DNA of 64,000 nt from Arthrobacter sp. YD4 (GCF_030410515.1 NZ_JAUHHD010000001.1:124001-188000); one strand, 5' to 3'; shown: positions 36,042 to 46,356, numbered from the stretch's first letter. Notes: generated from the letters alone by a model not told the origin. Translations and numbers: made by a program.

Positions 36042-37372
36042 GAGGCGGGTTCCTCGACGCTGTCCGGGAGCTTCCGCATGGACATCAGCGGCGAGAACAG
36101 CACCGGCGCCACGGAGAGCAGGCTCAGCGCGGCGCCCAGCCACATGGCCGGCACCATCCCGATGGACTCGCCGAGGAAGCCGCCGATCAGGGCCGCCACC
36201 GGCATGACGCCCCAGACGACGCAGCGGACGGAGGCGTTCATCCGGCCCAGCAGCCGCGGCGGACAGACCCGCTGCCGCATGGTCAGCTGCATGATGTTGT
36301 AGACCAGCGCGCCGAAGGTGGTGCCGAACTCGGAGATGGTCAGCAGCACCAGGGCGTTGCCGGGTTCGGTCTGCAGGGCCGCTACCGGCACCAGCACCAG
36401 CGCCAGCGACCCAAGCAGTGCCCCCGCCGGGATGACCCGGCCCTCGCCGATCCGGCGGGCAAGCCACGGGCCGGACACCGCGCCCAGCAGGCCGCCCGCG
36501 GCGCCGACGGACATGATGATGCCCATACCCTGGGGACCCAGCCCCAGCTGCCGGAGCACCAGCACCGGCAGCAGCGTGAACACCAGCATGCTGGCGAAGT
36601 TCATGCCGGCGGTGCAGAGCACCACGCGGCGGATCAGTTCGTGCCGCACCACAAAGGAGAGGCCCTCGCGGATCTCGGTGCCCAGCGAACCGTGTTCCCG
36701 GGCCGGGCGGGGCTCCTCACGGTCGCGGGTGCGGGTCAGGAACACGGCGGAGAGCAGGTATCCCACGGACTGGCCGACAAAGAGCACCGGCGCCGTCACC
36801 ACGGCCAGGAGCGCTCCGCCGGCGGCTGGCCCGCCGATCCGGGCGATCTGGGCCGTGGCCTCGAGTTTGGAGTTTGCCTCGCCCACGTGGCGGGCGGGCA
36901 CCAGCAGGGGGACGAAGCTCTGATAGGAAACGTCGAAGAACACGGTGGCGACGCCGACGACGGCGGAGATGACGTAGAGGTGCCAGACCTGCAGCGCACC
37001 GGCCCACCAGAGCAGGGGCACGGCGCTGATCGCGACCATCCGGACCAGGTCCGCGAGGATCATGGTGCGGCGCTTGAGCCAGCGGTCCACCCAGGCGCCG
37101 GCAGGCAGCCCAACCAGCAGGAAGGCGGCGAGTCCGGCGGCGTTGAGGATGCCCACCTCGAACTCGGTGGCGCGCAGCAGGGTCACGGCCAGGACGGGGA
37201 ACGCGAGCTGTCCGAGCTGGGCGCCGAGCTGCGAAAGGGACTGGGCGGTCCAGAAGACGCCGAAGTTGGCGTCACGCCAGAGCGAGGCCTCCCGGGCAGT
37301 GTCCCCCGGTGCCTCAGCGTCCCCGCCGACGTCGGAATCCGCGGCGAAGTCGGCGGGTTTCTGGGCTGTCAC
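36038..37372 (-). CDS. MFS exporter (MFS_3 / enterobactin-exporter-like)
   Basis: A twelve-helix major facilitator of about 444 residues, with the MFS_3-type features GVFWTAQSLSQLGAQLGQLAFPVLA at helix 1, AGAWVDRWLKRRTMI for the loop 2-3 motif, and PLLVPARHVGEANSKLEATAQIARIGGP. These proteins export drugs, siderophores or other compounds. The start is uncertain: GTG at 37372 is chosen because a longer frame to 37444 runs through a perfect operator-like palindrome (37395-37406). Neither start has a good ribosome-binding site. The substrate is unknown. Confidence 0.82.
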   Translation of the reverse strand: MTAQKPADFAADSDVGGDAEAPGDTAREASLWRDANFGVFWTAQSLSQLGAQLGQLAFPVLAVTLLRATEFEVGILNAAGLAAFLLVGLPAGAWVDRWLKRRTMILADLVRMVAISAVPLLWWAGALQVWHLYVISAVVGVATVFFDVSYQSFVPLLVPARHVGEANSKLEATAQIARIGGPAAGGALLAVVTAPVLFVGQSVGYLLSAVFLTRTRDREEPRPAREHGSLGTEIREGLSFVVRHELIRRVVLCTAGMNFASMLVFTLLPVLVLRQLGLGPQGMGIIMSVGAAGGLLGAVSGPWLARRIGEGRVIPAGALLGSLALVLVPVAALQTEPGNALVLLTISEFGTTFGALVYNIMQLTMRQRVCPPRLLGRMNASVRCVVWGVMPVAALIGGFLGESIGMVPAMWLGAALSLLSVAPVLFSPLMSMRKLPDSVEEPAS

Positions 37373-37394
37373 CGGGTCAGCTTTGCAGTAGAGG

Positions 37395-37406
37395 TGACAG
37401 CTGTCA
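37395..37406. promoter_or_regulatory. Palindrome TGACAGCTGTCA upstream of the MFS gene
   Basis: A perfect 12-base inverted repeat lies 23-34 bases before the chosen MFS start, in the -35 area of any leaderless promoter there. It resembles a repressor operator. The same half-site, TGACA/TGTCA, recurs upstream of the secreted peptidase at 59980-60037. Confidence 0.45.
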
Positions 37407-37564
37407 ATCACTTCGCGGCGCGCCGGGACGGCGTTGCGCCGCACGGCACCGGCAGAACCGGGAGGGCCGCTTAAACGGCTCTGCCGCCGGGCGGCGGTTG
37501 GACCGCCTGCCCGACGGCAGTTCGTGGTGGCGCTGGACGCGCCGATGCCCTGGCGGGCTGGACC

Positions 37565-39493
37565 CTAGGCCTTGGCGCGGGCGCGGTTGGCCTTGGCCCG
37601 CTCGTTGGAGTCCAGGATCACCTTGCGGATACGGATGTCTTCCGGGGTGACCTCGACGCATTCGTCCTCGCGGGCGAATTCGAGGGATTCCTCGAGGGTC
37701 AGCTCGCGCGGCGGGGTCAGGTTCTCGAAGGAGTCCGAGGAAGCGGCACGCATGTTGGTGAGCTTCTTTTCCTTGGTGATGTTGACGTCCATGTCATCGG
37801 CGCGGGAGTTCTCGCCGACGATCATGCCCTCGTAGACCTCGGAGGTGGGCTTCACGAAGAAGGAGCCACGTTCCTGCAGGTTGATCATGGCGAACGGCGT
37901 CACGACACCGGCACGGTCGGCAACCATCGAACCGTTGGTGCGGTATTCGATCGGGCCGGCCCACGGCTCGTAGCCCTCGGAGATCGAGGCGGCGATGCCG
38001 GCACCGCGGGTGTCCGTGAGGAACCGGGTGCGGAAGCCGATCAGGCCACGGGCGGGAACGATGAATTCCATGCGGCACCAGCCGGTGCCGTGGTTGGCCA
38101 TGTTGGTCATGCGGCCCTTGCGGGCGGCCATCAGCTGCGTCACGGCGCCGAGGTATTCCTCGGGCACGTCGATGGTCATGTGTTCCATCGGCTCGTGGAT
38201 CTTGCCGTCGATGGTCTTGGTGACAACCTGCGGCTTGCCGACGGTCAGCTCGAAGCCTTCGCGGCGCATCTGCTCGACCAGGATGGCGAGGGCGAGCTCG
38301 CCACGGCCCTGGACTTCCCAGGCGTCGGGACGCTCGGTCGGGAGGACCTTGATGGAGACGTTACCGATCAGTTCCTTGTCGAGGCGGTCCTTGACCTGGC
38401 GTGCGGTGACCTTGGCGCCCTTGACCTTGCCAGCCAGCGGGGAGGTGTTGATACCGATGGTCATCGAGATGGCCGGGTCGTCGACGGTGATCAGCGGCAG
38501 CGGCTGCGGGTTCTCGGCGTCGGTCAGGGTCTCACCGATGGTGATTTCCTCGATGCCGGCGACGGCGACGATTTCGCCCGGTCCGGCGGACTCGGCCGGG
38601 ACGCGGTCCAGTGCCTTGGTGGCCAGCAGTTCGGTGATCTTGACGTTCTTGAGCTCACCGTTGGCGCGGGCCCATGCCACGGTCTGGCCCTTGCGCAGGG
38701 TGCCGTTGTAGATGCGGAGCAGGGCGAGGCGGCCGAGGAACGGGGAGGCGTCCAGGTTGGTGACGTGTGCCTGCAGCACACCGTCCGGGTTGTAGGTCGG
38801 GGCCGGGATGTGCTCAATGATGGTCTTGAAGAGCGGTTCCAGGTCCTCGTTCTCCGGGGCGGTGCCGTCGGCGGGCTGCTCGAGGGAGGCACGGCCGACC
38901 TTGGCGGCGGCGTAGACGACGGGAACTTCGAGGATCTTGTCCAGATCCAGGTCCGGAACCTCGTCCGCGAGATCCGAGGCCAGGCCCAGGAGCAGGTCCA
39001 TGGACTCGTGCACGACTTCCTCGATGCGGGCATCGGGACGGTCGGTCTTGTTGACCAGCAGGATCACGGGCAGGTGCGCGGCGAGGGCCTTGCGCAGCAC
39101 GAAACGGGTCTGCGGCAGCGGGCCTTCGGAAGCGTCCACGAGGAGGACGACGCCGTCGACCATGGACAGGCCGCGCTCGACCTCACCGCCGAAGTCGGCG
39201 TGGCCGGGGGTGTCGATGACGTTGATGGTGATGGTCTCGCCGTTGGAGGACGGTCCGTTGTAGGCCACCGTGGTGTTCTTGGCCAGGATGGTGATGCCCT
39301 TTTCGCGCTCCAGGTCACCGGAGTCCATGACGCGGTCTTCGAGGTGGTTGTGCTCGGCAAAGGAGTTGGTCTGCTTGAGCATGGCATCGACCAGGGTGGT
39401 CTTGCCGTGGTCAACGTGGGCCACAATCGCGACGTTGCGCAGGTCACTGCGCAATGCAGTGGCTACCGCAGTGTTGGTGGTGGTTTCAGACAT
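37565..39493 (-). CDS. typA: Translational GTPase TypA/BipA
   Basis: A 642-residue ribosome-binding GTPase that helps 50S assembly and stress adaptation. The G domain has G1 AHVDHGKTT (residues 25-33), G2 near EREKGITI, G3 [12 protein letters not shown]4 NKTD and a G5-like region. Domains II, III and V follow, then the TypA-specific C-terminal part ([36 protein letters not shown]). The tail adds a short Lys/Arg/Ala stretch. Start is ATG at 39493, without a strong ribosome-binding site. Confidence 0.97.
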   Translation of the reverse strand: MSETTTNTAVATALRSDLRNVAIVAHVDHGKTTLVDAMLKQTNSFAEHNHLEDRVMDSGDLEREKGITILAKNTTVAYNGPSSNGETITINVIDTPGHADFGGEVERGLSMVDGVVLLVDASEGPLPQTRFVLRKALAAHLPVILLVNKTDRPDARIEEVVHESMDLLLGLASDLADEVPDLDLDKILEVPVVYAAAKVGRASLEQPADGTAPENEDLEPLFKTIIEHIPAPTYNPDGVLQAHVTNLDASPFLGRLALLRIYNGTLRKGQTVAWARANGELKNVKITELLATKALDRVPAESAGPGEIVAVAGIEEITIGETLTDAENPQPLPLITVDDPAISMTIGINTSPLAGKVKGAKVTARQVKDRLDKELIGNVSIKVLPTERPDAWEVQGRGELALAILVEQMRREGFELTVGKPQVVTKTIDGKIHEPMEHMTIDVPEEYLGAVTQLMAARKGRMTNMANHGTGWCRMEFIVPARGLIGFRTRFLTDTRGAGIAASISEGYEPWAGPIEYRTNGSMVADRAGVVTPFAMINLQERGSFFVKPTSEVYEGMIVGENSRADDMDVNITKEKKLTNMRAASSDSFENLTPPRELTLEESLEFAREDECVEVTPEDIRIRKVILDSNERAKANRARAKA

Positions 39494-39788
39494 GCGTTAT
39501 TGCTCGATTCAGTGGTGAAGTCAGCTGTTGTATCGCGACATTTCCGACCGGAACGCACGACAGGAATGGCCCGTTCGCACAGGGCACCTGCATCCATTCT
39601 AGCGGCTCGGGCATTTATTGGCCTAAATCGCCCGCCGGCGCGGGGATCCCCGGGCACCGGGCCCGGCGCCCGGCGACGGCGGCGGTGGCCCGTCGGCGTC
39701 GTGTCCACGTGAGGAATGTCACTGGCTTTTGGGAGCGAAGTACCGCATTATTGCCGTGGTAAAGAAAAGCAAAGCCCGGAGACCCCAG

Positions 39789-40706
39789 ATGCGAATCGCC
39801 TCGGCTCTGACCCGCTACGCCGCACCTGTGATCGCCACCGGCGTTCTCCTGGCCGGCTGCGGGCAGGCACCCACCACTTCCTCGTCCGGCCCGGACTCAC
39901 CGGCCAGCGCCAGCGCCAGCGCCCCCGCCTCCGGCGTACCCGGAAAGTCGGCGGCCCGTGCGGGTGCAGGTGCGTCCGGCGAACCGGTCGCCGCCGGCGG
40001 GCAGAAGTCCCTGCTGGCACCCCTGCCCAACCCGGCCACCATGGCCCCGGGCACGGTATACCGCAACCCGGCCAACGGCCGGGAAGAGGTCATCGTGGCC
40101 AACATCTCCCGGACCGCGCTCCTGATCGGCGACTCCCAGTCCGAACCGACCAATGGGTGGCCCCGGCAGGGCCTTTCCGCGGCCGGGTACGACGTCTTCT
40201 TCTGCGGTCTGGGCGGAACCGGCTATGTCGCGGCGAACGGGAAGACCGGCAACTACGTCGACGCCCTGCAGCGCGGGGACTGGAAGCCGCCCTACGGCGC
40301 GCCCGCCCTAATTGTGATGGAAGGCGGCGGCAACGATGCAACCCGCGGGGCCACCGACGCCCAGATCGTGGCCAACGCCGAGCGGCTGATCGCCTCCCTC
40401 AAGCAGCGCTACCCCTCCGCCCGGCTGGCGATGATCGGCACCCTGGCCCGCGGGGCGAACTACGGCGGCGGCCGCCGGACCCAGGTGGATTCGTTGCTGG
40501 GCGGCCTTGCGGCCCGGCATTCCATCCCGTTCATCAGCACCGGCGACTGGCTGACCAAGTACAACCTGACCTCGCAGATGGCCGACGGCGTGCACATGAA
40601 CAGCACCGGCCACGCCGCGCTCGGTACGATCCTGGCCGGCAAACTCAAGGATCTGGGCCTCGAACTGCCCCCGCCCGGGCCCGTGACCACCGAGCCCGGC
40701 AACTAG
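39789..40706 (+). CDS. SGNH-hydrolase lipoprotein
   Basis: A 305-residue lipoprotein. The lipobox is VLLAGCG near residue 22, then a Ser/Ala/Pro-rich linker of about 45 residues. The SGNH blocks are all present: I LLIGDSQSE (nucleophile Ser in GDSQ instead of GDSL), II GLGGTGY, III EGGGNDATR and V DGVHMNSTGH with the catalytic Asp and His. It is probably an esterase or deacetylase acting at the cell surface, perhaps on polysaccharide acyl groups. The ATG at 39789 has CGGAGA six bases upstream and starts a good signal peptide; longer frames to 39729 do not. Confidence 0.85.
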   Translation: MRIASALTRYAAPVIATGVLLAGCGQAPTTSSSGPDSPASASASAPASGVPGKSAARAGAGASGEPVAAGGQKSLLAPLPNPATMAPGTVYRNPANGREEVIVANISRTALLIGDSQSEPTNGWPRQGLSAAGYDVFFCGLGGTGYVAANGKTGNYVDALQRGDWKPPYGAPALIVMEGGGNDATRGATDAQIVANAERLIASLKQRYPSARLAMIGTLARGANYGGGRRTQVDSLLGGLAARHSIPFISTGDWLTKYNLTSQMADGVHMNSTGHAALGTILAGKLKDLGLELPPPGPVTTEPGN

Positions 40707-40736
40707 GCAGCGGTACCGGAGGACCGGGAAGAGTTA

Positions 40737-40788
40737 AACAAAGGGAGCCGGTGACCCCCCCCCGGGGTGGTCAACGGCTCCCATTGTT
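40737..40788. terminator. Large hairpin between SGNH gene and oligopeptide transporter operon
   Basis: AACAAAGGGAGCCG...TGACC pairs with GGTCA...CGGCTCCCATTGTT over about 18 base pairs with one or two mismatches. The loop contains a run of nine C followed by GGGG. It sits between two convergent ends and can terminate both. Confidence 0.8.
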
Positions 40789-40821
40789 AGTGAGGGCCCG
40801 CAGGGGCGTCCTGCCTGGAGG

Positions 40822-42537
40822 TCAGGCGACGTCCGGTGGGAGCATCAGCTTGGCGCCGGGGATGGCGTTCAGCAGGGCCTTCGTGTACTCCATTTGCGGC
40901 GCGTCGAAGACGTCGTCGGTCGAACCGGTCTCCACCAGCTTGCCCTTTTCCATCACGCAGACGTGGTCCGCGATCTGCCGGACCACGGCCAGGTCGTGGG
41001 TGATGAAGAGGTAAGTCAGGCCCAGCCGCGACTGCAGGTCCGCGAGCAGGTTGAGAACCTGCGCCTGGACCAGCACGTCGAGTGCGGAGACGGCTTCGTC
41101 ACAGATGATGACCTCGGGATCGAGGGCCAGGGCACGGGCGATCGCGACGCGCTGGCGCTGGCCGCCAGAGAGCTCGTTCGGGTAGCGCTGCATGGTGGAC
41201 TGCGGCAGGGCCACCTGGTCCAGCAGTTCGCGAACCTTCTTTTCCCGGCTGGCCTTGGTCCCGATCTTGTGGGTCCGCAGCGGTTCCTCGATGGTCCGGA
41301 AGATGTTGTACATCGGGTCGAGGGAACCGTACGGGTCCTGGAAGATCGGCTGGACGCGGCGGCGGAACGCGAAGATTTCCTTGGCGTTCAGCGTCGAGGT
41401 GTCCACGCCGTCGAACACGATCTTGCCGGAGGTGGGCTGGAGCAGGTTCAGCACCATCTGCGCCACCGTGGACTTGCCCGAGCCGGACTCCCCCACGATC
41501 GCCGTCGTCGTGCCGCGCTTGACGCTGAAGGACACGTCGTCCACCGCGGTGAAGTCGGTGGACCGGCCCAGGCCAGAGCGGAGCTTGAAGACCTTGCGGA
41601 GGTTCTCGATCTTGAGCACCTCGTCCGGCTTCGCGGCCTCGACCAGGCCTTCCTCGGCGGGGGCGAGCAGGTCCTCGGACTCGACGCCCTGCTCCTTGGC
41701 GACCTGGATCCGGCGGGACGCCAGCGACGGCGCGGAGGAGACCAGGCGCTGCGTGTACGGGTGCTGCGGGTTGCGCAGCAGTTCCAGCGACGGACCCGAT
41801 TCCACCACCTGGCCGCGGTACATCACGACCACCTTGTCGGCGCGTTCGGCGGCGAGGCCGAGGTCATGGGTGATCAGTAGCACGGCGGTGCCGAGCTCGG
41901 TGGTCATCTTGTCCAGGTGGTCGAGAATCTGGCGCTGCACGGTCACGTCCAGGGCCGACGTCGGCTCATCGGCGATGAGCAGGCGCGGCTGGCAGGACAG
42001 GCCGATGGCGATCAGCGCGCGCTGGCGCATGCCGCCGGAGAACTCGTGCGGGTACTGCTTGGCGCGCCGTGCGGCGTCCGGCAGGCCCGCCTGCGAGAGG
42101 ACCTTGGCGACGTCGTCGGGACCGTCGGGCAGCCCGTTGGCCTTGAGCGTCTCGCGGACCTGCTGGCCGATCTTCCAAACCGGGTTGAGGTTGGACATCG
42201 GGTCCTGCGGGACCATGCCGATGCTGTTGCCGCGCAGTTCGATCATGCGCTTCTCGCCGGCGTTGGAAATGTCCTCGCCGTCGAACAGGATCTGGCCGCC
42301 GGAGACCCGGCCGTTGGTGGGCAGCAGGCCGATCGCGGCCAGCGCGGTCGTGGACTTGCCCGAGCCGGACTCGCCCACGATCGCGACCGTTTCGCCCGGC
42401 ATCACGGTGAGGTGGGCGTTGCGGACGGCGTTGACGTCGCCGCCGCCGGTCTTGAAGGTGATCGCCAGGTCCCGGATTTCCAGGAGCGGACGCACGGCGG
42501 CCGTTCCCTCTTCACGGATTTCAACAGGGGTGTTCAT
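40822..42537 (-). CDS. Oligopeptide ABC transporter double ATPase, system 1
   Basis: A fused DppD-DppF-type protein of 571 residues with two complete nucleotide-binding domains. The first has Walker A GESGSGKST (55-63), signature FSGGMRQRA and Walker [12 protein letters not shown]. The second has another [18 protein letters not shown] and VIICDEAVSALD, where the usual Pro-Thr of the Walker B region is changed to Ala-Val. Both carry the oligopeptide C-terminal extension (NPQHPYTQRL; MEYTKALL). The ATG at 42537 has AAGGGGAA upstream; an ATGA overlap with the permease stop at 42552 offers an alternative start. Last gene of system 1. Confidence 0.93.
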   Translation of the reverse strand: MNTPVEIREEGTAAVRPLLEIRDLAITFKTGGGDVNAVRNAHLTVMPGETVAIVGESGSGKSTTALAAIGLLPTNGRVSGGQILFDGEDISNAGEKRMIELRGNSIGMVPQDPMSNLNPVWKIGQQVRETLKANGLPDGPDDVAKVLSQAGLPDAARRAKQYPHEFSGGMRQRALIAIGLSCQPRLLIADEPTSALDVTVQRQILDHLDKMTTELGTAVLLITHDLGLAAERADKVVVMYRGQVVESGPSLELLRNPQHPYTQRLVSSAPSLASRRIQVAKEQGVESEDLLAPAEEGLVEAAKPDEVLKIENLRKVFKLRSGLGRSTDFTAVDDVSFSVKRGTTTAIVGESGSGKSTVAQMVLNLLQPTSGKIVFDGVDTSTLNAKEIFAFRRRVQPIFQDPYGSLDPMYNIFRTIEEPLRTHKIGTKASREKKVRELLDQVALPQSTMQRYPNELSGGQRQRVAIARALALDPEVIICDEAVSALDVLVQAQVLNLLADLQSRLGLTYLFITHDLAVVRQIADHVCVMEKGKLVETGSTDDVFDAPQMEYTKALLNAIPGAKLMLPPDVA

Positions 42538-42548
42538 GGCTTCCCCTT

Positions 42549-43541
42549 TCATCGCTTGCGCGCTTTGGGATCGAGAGCATCACGGAGGGCGTCGCCCAGC
42601 ATGATGAAGCTCAGAACGGTGATGGAGAGGGCGATGGCCGGGTAAAGCAGCGGCATCGGGTTCGAGCGCAGGGAGGCCTGCGCTGCCTGGATGTCGTTGC
42701 CCCAGGACATCACGCTGGGCGGGAGGCCGATGCCCAGGAAGGACAGCGTGGATTCGGCCACGATGAAGGTGCCCAGGGAGATGGTGGCCACGACGATGAT
42801 CGGGGCCAGCGAGTTCGGCATGACGTGACGCATCAGGGCGCCGAACTTGGAGACGCCCAGGGAACGCGCGGCGGTGACGAAGTCGGCGTTACGGACCTCG
42901 ATCACGGCACCGCGGGTGATGCGGGCGATCTGCGGCCAGCCGAACGCCATCAGGATCAGCACCAGGGTCCACGCGGTGCGGTTGGAGCGGAACATCGGCA
43001 GCTGCATGACGACGATCGCGCCGAGGATCAGCGGCAGCGCGAAGAAGATGTCGTTGATGCGGGCCAGGACCGCGTCAACCCAGCCGCCGTAGTAGCCGGC
43101 CAGGGCGCCCATGATGCCGCCGATGACCAGGACACCGATGGTGGTGAACAGGCCGACGGTCACGGAGGAGCGCGTGCCGTAGATGACGCGGGCGTAGACG
43201 TCGCAGCCCTGCTGGGTGAAGCCCAGCGGGTGGCCGCCGGTGGGGCCGCCGTCGGAGTTGGCCAGCTGGCAGGCCTCGGAGGTGGGGTCGATGCCGGAGA
43301 ACAGTCCCGGGAAGAGGGACACGGCCACGACCACCAGGATCAGGAACGCGGAGATCAGGAACAGCGGCTGCTTGCGCAGGTTGCGCCAAGCCTCGGCCCA
43401 GAGGCTCAGGGGTGCCTGGTCCTCCTTGACCTTGTCCGTGGCCTGCAGCGGGGTCTCGGAGAAGTCGGCGACGAAGTGCTCGATGTGGCGCGGGGCGGGC
43501 ATCGAAGCGTCCTGCCGTGCGGGATTGGTTTCAGGAGTCAT
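42549..43541 (-). CDS. Oligopeptide ABC transporter permease DppC-like, system 1
   Basis: A 330-residue permease with a long cytoplasmic N-terminus of about 65 residues, then six helices. The DppC/OppC features are GHPLGFTQQGCDVYARVIYGTRSSV and the EAA loop VTAARSLGVSKFGALMRHVMPNSLAPIIV. Its ATG at 43541 lies within the end of the DppB gene (11-base overlap) with GAGGATC upstream, so the two permeases are coupled. It pairs with DppB to form the import channel. Confidence 0.93.
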   Translation of the reverse strand: MTPETNPARQDASMPAPRHIEHFVADFSETPLQATDKVKEDQAPLSLWAEAWRNLRKQPLFLISAFLILVVVAVSLFPGLFSGIDPTSEACQLANSDGGPTGGHPLGFTQQGCDVYARVIYGTRSSVTVGLFTTIGVLVIGGIMGALAGYYGGWVDAVLARINDIFFALPLILGAIVVMQLPMFRSNRTAWTLVLILMAFGWPQIARITRGAVIEVRNADFVTAARSLGVSKFGALMRHVMPNSLAPIIVVATISLGTFIVAESTLSFLGIGLPPSVMSWGNDIQAAQASLRSNPMPLLYPAIALSITVLSFIMLGDALRDALDPKARKR

Positions 43542-44460
43542 AGCGGATCCTCGGGTCAAGCCAGGCGTAGAGCAGGTCAACGAGCAGGTTGGAGAGGCAG
43601 TAGATCAGCACCAGGACGGTGACGATCGAGACCACCGTGGGTCCCTCGCCGGAGAGCACGGCCCGGTAGAGCCGGTTGCCGACGCCGGGCACGTTGAAGA
43701 TGCCTTCGGTGACGATCGCACCGCCCATCAGGCTGCCCAGGTCCGCGCCCAGGAAGGTGATGACGGGGATCAGGGAGTTGCGCAGGATGTGCACGCGGAC
43801 CACGCGGAACCGGGACAGGCCCTTAGCGGTGGCGGTGCGCACGTAGTCGGCGTTCATGTTCTCGATCACCGAGGTGCGGGTCAGGCGCAGCACGTACGCG
43901 AAGGAGCCCAGACCCAGCACGATCGCGGGCAGGATCAGGTCCTGCACCGTGGCCGCGGAACTGACCGTGGGCTTGGCCCAGCCGAGCTGGACGCCGATGG
44001 TGAACTGCAGCAGGAAGCCAAGGACGAAGATCGGGATGCCGATGACGATCAGGGACGCCACGAGGACGGTCGCGTCAAAGAGCTTGCCCTTCCGCAGGCC
44101 GGCGATCAGGCCGAAGATGATGCCGAAGACGGCCTCGAAGATCAGCGCCATGATGGCCAGGCGGGCGGTAACCGGAAACACCTCGCCCAGCACGGCGGCG
44201 ATGGGACGGCCGGAGAAGTCCTGGCCGAGGTCGAAGGTGAAGATGCTCTTGAGGTAGAGCAGGTATTGGATCCAGAACGGCTGGTCCAGGTGGTACTGCG
44301 CGCGGAGCTTCGCGGCGACGGCCTCGTTGACCGGCTTGTCGCCGAAGAGGGCGACGATCGGGTCACCGGGGAGGCTGAAGACCAGGAAGTAGACCAGCAG
44401 CGTTGCGCCCAGGAAGACGGGGATCAGTTGGAGAAAACGCTTGAGGATGTAGGTCGCCAT
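43531..44460 (-). CDS. Oligopeptide ABC transporter permease DppB-like, system 1
   Basis: A 309-residue permease of normal family length with six helices. The N-terminal MATYILKRFLQLIPVFLGAT is typical of DppB/OppB. Later features are the EAA loop RTATAKGLSRFRVVRVHILRNSLIPVI and GAIVTEGIFNVPGVGNRLYRAV. It follows the binding-protein gene after a 255-base gap holding a hairpin. Start is ATG at 44460. Confidence 0.94.
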   Translation of the reverse strand: MATYILKRFLQLIPVFLGATLLVYFLVFSLPGDPIVALFGDKPVNEAVAAKLRAQYHLDQPFWIQYLLYLKSIFTFDLGQDFSGRPIAAVLGEVFPVTARLAIMALIFEAVFGIIFGLIAGLRKGKLFDATVLVASLIVIGIPIFVLGFLLQFTIGVQLGWAKPTVSSAATVQDLILPAIVLGLGSFAYVLRLTRTSVIENMNADYVRTATAKGLSRFRVVRVHILRNSLIPVITFLGADLGSLMGGAIVTEGIFNVPGVGNRLYRAVLSGEGPTVVSIVTVLVLIYCLSNLLVDLLYAWLDPRIRYDS

Positions 44461-44665
44461 CAGCGAAGCACACCCTTGTCAGCAGGCATCCGGTCCAGGG
44501 ATGCGGCGGAGTTGTTCATCGAAGAACCTTTTCACTTTGGACTGCAGCCCGGCGCCGGGTCGGTCACGGAGGACGGGCTGCAGAGTTCACCCGAGGCGGT
44601 GGCCGTCAGGGCGGACTGTCAGGGAGAACTTGCGGGGATCTGTCCGGAAAACAGAGTGGAAGCAG

Positions 44666-44708
44666 AACAACGGCGGAGGCCCCAATCCAGGCAGCCCCCG
44701 CCGTCGTT
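44666..44708 (-). terminator. Hairpin after the system 1 binding-protein gene
   Basis: AACAACGGCGG pairs with CCGCCGTCGTT (one mismatch) around a GC-rich loop. On the minus strand it follows the binding-protein stop by eight bases and is followed by a weak T-rich run. It likely lowers read-through into the permease genes. The rest of the 44461-44715 gap shows no gene. Confidence 0.65.
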
Positions 44709-44715
44709 CAGTTAT

Positions 44716-46356
44716 TTACTTGCCGCTGATGTTGTAGTACAGCGGGACGCCGTCCCAGCCGTAGTCAACGTTGGTGACCTTGTCGCTCCAGCCGCCCTGG
44801 GCAACCTGGTACCACAGGGGGATGGCCGGAAGGTCGGTCAGGAGGATTTCCTGAGCCTTGTTCATGGCCTTGTTGCCGTCGGCGACGGTGGAGGCGTTCA
44901 GGCCGTCGGAGATGGCCTTGTCGAACGTCGGGTTCGCGTACTTCGCGTCGTTGGAGCCGGCACCGGTCTTGTAGATCGGGCCGAGGAAGTTGTACAGCGA
45001 CGGGTAGTCGGCCTGCCAGCCGGCGCGGATGGCACCGGTCAGGGTCTTGGCGGTGGCGTCGTTGCGGGCTTCCTTGAACGTGGCGTAGGGCTTGCCCTCA
45101 ACCTTGATGCCGAGGGTGTTCTTCAGCTGGTTCACAACAGCCTCAACCCATGCCTTGTGGCCGCCCTTGTCGGCGTTGTAGGCGATGGTGAAGGTCTTGT
45201 CAGCGTCCCACTTCTGGATCGCGTCGGCCTTGGCCCAGGCGTCCTTGGCCTTGGTGGCGTCGAACTTCAGGTTGTCCGAACCCGGGATCGAGTCGCTGTA
45301 GCCGTCCAGCACGGGGGCGGTGAAGTCCTTGGCGGGCTGGCGTGCACCGTTGAAGATGACCTTGGTGATCTCATCGCGGTTGATCGCCATGGAGATGGCC
45401 TGGCGGCGCAGCTTGCCGGCCTCGCCGCTCCACTCCGGCAGGTATTCCGGGATGGCGATGGTCTGGTTGCCGGCGTACGGCTTGTTGATGGTGCGGTCAC
45501 CCAGGTCGGACTTGTAGTTCTTCAGGGCGCTCGTCGGGATGGTCTGCAGGATGTCCAGGTTGTTGGACAGCAGGTCCTGGTACGCGGCGTCGTCGTTCTG
45601 GTAGATCTTGAACGTCACGCCGGCGTTCTTGGCCTTGCGCGGGCCGTTGTAGTCCGGGTTCGGGACCAGCTGGATCTGCACGTTGTGCTGCCAGCCGCCG
45701 TCCGCCATCTTGTACGGGCCGTTGCCGACCGGCTTCTCGCCGAAGCCCTTCGGGTCCTTCAGGGCACCGGACGGGACCGGCACGAAGGCGGTGTAGCCCA
45801 GGCGCAGCGGCCAGTCGGATTCCGGCTGGGAGAGTTCAACGGTGAAGGTCTGGTCGTCAACGACCTTCAGGCCGGACATGGTCTCGACCGTGGAGCCTTC
45901 CTTGCTGGCCTCGTCGTAGCCCTTGATGGACTCGAAGAAGCCACCGCTGAGCTGTGCGTTCTTCGCGGCGGCACCGAAGTTCCAGGAGTCAACGAAGGTC
46001 TTGGCCGTGATGGCCTCGCCGTTGGTGAACTTCTGGTCCTTCTTGATCTTGATCGTGAAGTGCTGGCCGTCCTTGCCCTCGATGGACTCAGCCAGTTCGT
46101 TCACGGGCTTGCCGTTGGGGTCGTAGCTGACCAGACCGGAGAACATCATGTCGATGACCTTGCCGCCGCCAACTTCATTGGTGTCGGCGGGCATCAGCGG
46201 ACGCTGGGGCTCGGAACCGTCAGCAATGATGACCTTGCTGGTGTCGCCACCGGTGCTGCCGCCGGCGGTGTTGGAACCGCCGCCGCCGCAACCGGTCAGG
46301 GTCATGGCAGCGATAGCCACCAGGCCCAGTGCTTTGGAAGTGCGCGAAAAACGCAT
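44716..46356 (-). CDS. Oligopeptide-binding lipoprotein, system 1
   Basis: A 546-residue family 5 solute-binding protein. The signal peptide ends in lipobox MTLTGCGG (cysteine near residue 23), followed by a Gly/Ser-rich linker. The SBP_bac_5 signature region appears as FTNGEAITAKTFVDSWNFGA, and later YAGNQTIAIPEYLPEWSG lines the peptide site. It is the first gene of the system 1 operon (binding protein, DppB, DppC, double ATPase), all on the minus strand. The preceding 284-base gap should hold the promoter. Confidence 0.94.
   Translation of the reverse strand: MRFSRTSKALGLVAIAAMTLTGCGGGGSNTAGGSTGGDTSKVIIADGSEPQRPLMPADTNEVGGGKVIDMMFSGLVSYDPNGKPVNELAESIEGKDGQHFTIKIKKDQKFTNGEAITAKTFVDSWNFGAAAKNAQLSGGFFESIKGYDEASKEGSTVETMSGLKVVDDQTFTVELSQPESDWPLRLGYTAFVPVPSGALKDPKGFGEKPVGNGPYKMADGGWQHNVQIQLVPNPDYNGPRKAKNAGVTFKIYQNDDAAYQDLLSNNLDILQTIPTSALKNYKSDLGDRTINKPYAGNQTIAIPEYLPEWSGEAGKLRRQAISMAINRDEITKVIFNGARQPAKDFTAPVLDGYSDSIPGSDNLKFDATKAKDAWAKADAIQKWDADKTFTIAYNADKGGHKAWVEAVVNQLKNTLGIKVEGKPYATFKEARNDATAKTLTGAIRAGWQADYPSLYNFLGPIYKTGAGSNDAKYANPTFDKAISDGLNASTVADGNKAMNKAQEILLTDLPAIPLWYQVAQGGWSDKVTNVDYGWDGVPLYYNISGK

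Noticed and set aside
40750..40760. A phase-variable run of nine C
   Set aside because: It lies in the loop of a terminator hairpin between convergent genes, not in a coding frame or promoter.
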